Source of the DNA: Candidatus Aminicenantota bacterium
GTDB taxonomy: Bacteria > Acidobacteriota > Aminicenantia > Aminicenantales > Aminicenantaceae
Assembly (NCBI GenBank): GCA_004378665.1
Contig: SOIA01000182.1
Span: 1 to 6,847, forward strand
Length of the DNA stretch: 6,847 bases
Direction of reading: 5' to 3'
The notes under the pieces: model-generated
Seen by the model: only the letters and a program-made list of their open reading frames with translations
What the model was told of the DNA's origin: nothing
Database searches by the model: none
Translations under genes and position numbers: made by a program
Part shown: positions 6,521 through 6,847 of the stretch, piece after piece
How the letters are laid out: each line of letters starts with the position of its first letter
Numbering within the stretch: position 1 is the first letter of the stretch

Positions 6521-6847
6521 TATTTTTATGCCGTAATGCTCTAACTTCTTGTAAAGATTACTCCGCGGAGTATCGATCTCTCTGGCCGTCTGAGAGATAT
6601 TCCAGTCATTCTCCTTCAGCTTGGCCAGGATGAAATCTTTTTCCGCCTGCTCCCTGAATTCCTTCAACGTCTTGACTCCAGTGGCTCCAGGGAGGAATAT
6701 GTGAATCTCTCCTCTTATCTGTTCGGGCAAATCCTTTTTTTCAATTGTATCCGCTTCTGTCATGATAATCAATCTCTCGACCACATTCTTCAACTCCCGG
6801 ACATTCCCTTTCCAGGGGTATTTCATCAGGGCGTCAACAGCGTCCTT
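6473..6847 (-). CDS. Sigma-54-dependent response regulator, NtrC/NtrX family (C-terminal end only)
   Basis: The last 124 residues of a larger protein are visible; the gene enters from the right edge with no start codon in view. The first visible part, through YPWKGNVRELKN, is the end of an AAA+ sigma-54 activator domain with its GNVREL motif; Lys replaces the usual Pro in WPGN. After a linker comes a Fis-type DNA-binding domain ending in a helix-turn-helix (ISQTAREIDTPRSNLYKKL, about residues 84-102). The form EKDFILAKLKENDWNISQTA resembles the NtrX branch. Such proteins activate sigma-54 promoters, usually after phosphorylation by a sensor kinase, but the receiver and ATPase core are outside the window. 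After YGI the protein has a 17-residue tail, KI plus 15 residues (from EAGVG) encoded by the rnpB P1-P3 region. The TAA stop (6473-6475) sits in P3. Confidence 0.9.
   Translation of the reverse strand, partial: KDAVDALMKYPWKGNVRELKNVVERLIIMTEADTIEKKDLPEQIRGEIHIFLPGATGVKTLKEFREQAEKDFILAKLKENDWNISQTAREIDTPRSNLYKKLEHYGIKIEAGVGEAVAPSSQKK
6525..6555 (-). promoter_or_regulatory. Weak candidate promoter for rnpB inside the regulator gene
   Basis: On the minus strand a -35-like TTTACA (6550-6555) and a -10-like CATAAA (6525-6530) are 19 bp apart. They would start transcription close to the first base of P1 at 6520. The -10 matches consensus at only four of six positions and the spacing is long, so this is a poor promoter by sequence, unlike the two perfect ones at 88-189. 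The alternative is that rnpB is transcribed from further upstream with the regulator and its 5' end is made by processing. Confidence 0.25.

Noticed and set aside
6473..6826. ATG at 6824-6826 as the true start of the regulator
   Set aside because: The frame stays open to the window edge (KDAVDAL precedes the Met), and the Met lies within the conserved end of the AAA+ domain just before YPWKGNVREL, so the gene is simply cut by the edge.

Overview
The window carries the distal part of a bacterial respiratory complex I operon, flanked by two structural RNA genes and the end of a sigma-54-type regulator. The organism is a bacterium: bacterial initiator tRNA with encoded CCA, class A RNase P RNA, sigma-70-like promoters and an NtrC-family activator. 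Coding DNA is of moderate GC, while the only AT-rich stretch is the promoter region at about 78-203. Phylum cannot be fixed from this alone; an acidobacterial/aminicenantial or deltaproteobacterial-like lineage is a guess only.

Layout. Positions 1-77 (minus) encode initiator tRNA-fMet. Positions 78-203 hold two divergent promoters with perfect consensus hexamers, one for the tRNA and one for the nuo genes, separated by A-tracts. Positions 204-5912 (plus) are a compact five-gene unit, nuoJ-nuoK-nuoL-nuoM-nuoN, with ATGA overlaps at the J/K and M/N junctions and a shared TAAAATG junction at K/L and L/M. These are membrane subunits of NADH:quinone oxidoreductase. L, M and N are the three antiporter-like proton channels, and K and J form the link towards the quinone site. 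All the key channel Glu and Lys residues I checked are present. The peripheral arm and NuoA/H are not adjacent upstream, so the locus is split. The nuoJ promoter lies so close to the ATG that the mRNA leader should be only about 7-10 nt.

Positions 5908-6123 are an inverted-repeat element (arms about 40 bp) that fills the whole gap between nuoN and the convergent rnpB gene. Each arm contains its own small hairpin, and each arm's outer end is a doubled 8-9 bp unit. It looks like a REP/MITE-type element; no transposase is visible.

Positions 6127-6520 (minus) are rnpB, class A RNase P RNA. Positions 6473-6847 (minus) are the C-terminal end of an NtrC/NtrX-type response regulator, truncated by the window edge. 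The P1, P2 and P3 5' strands of rnpB lie inside the last 48 nt of this coding sequence, including its stop codon, so one DNA segment appears to encode both a 15-residue protein tail and the 5' domain of the ribozyme. That overlap is the most unusual thing in the window. The rest is core housekeeping, and I see no defence, CRISPR or prophage system.
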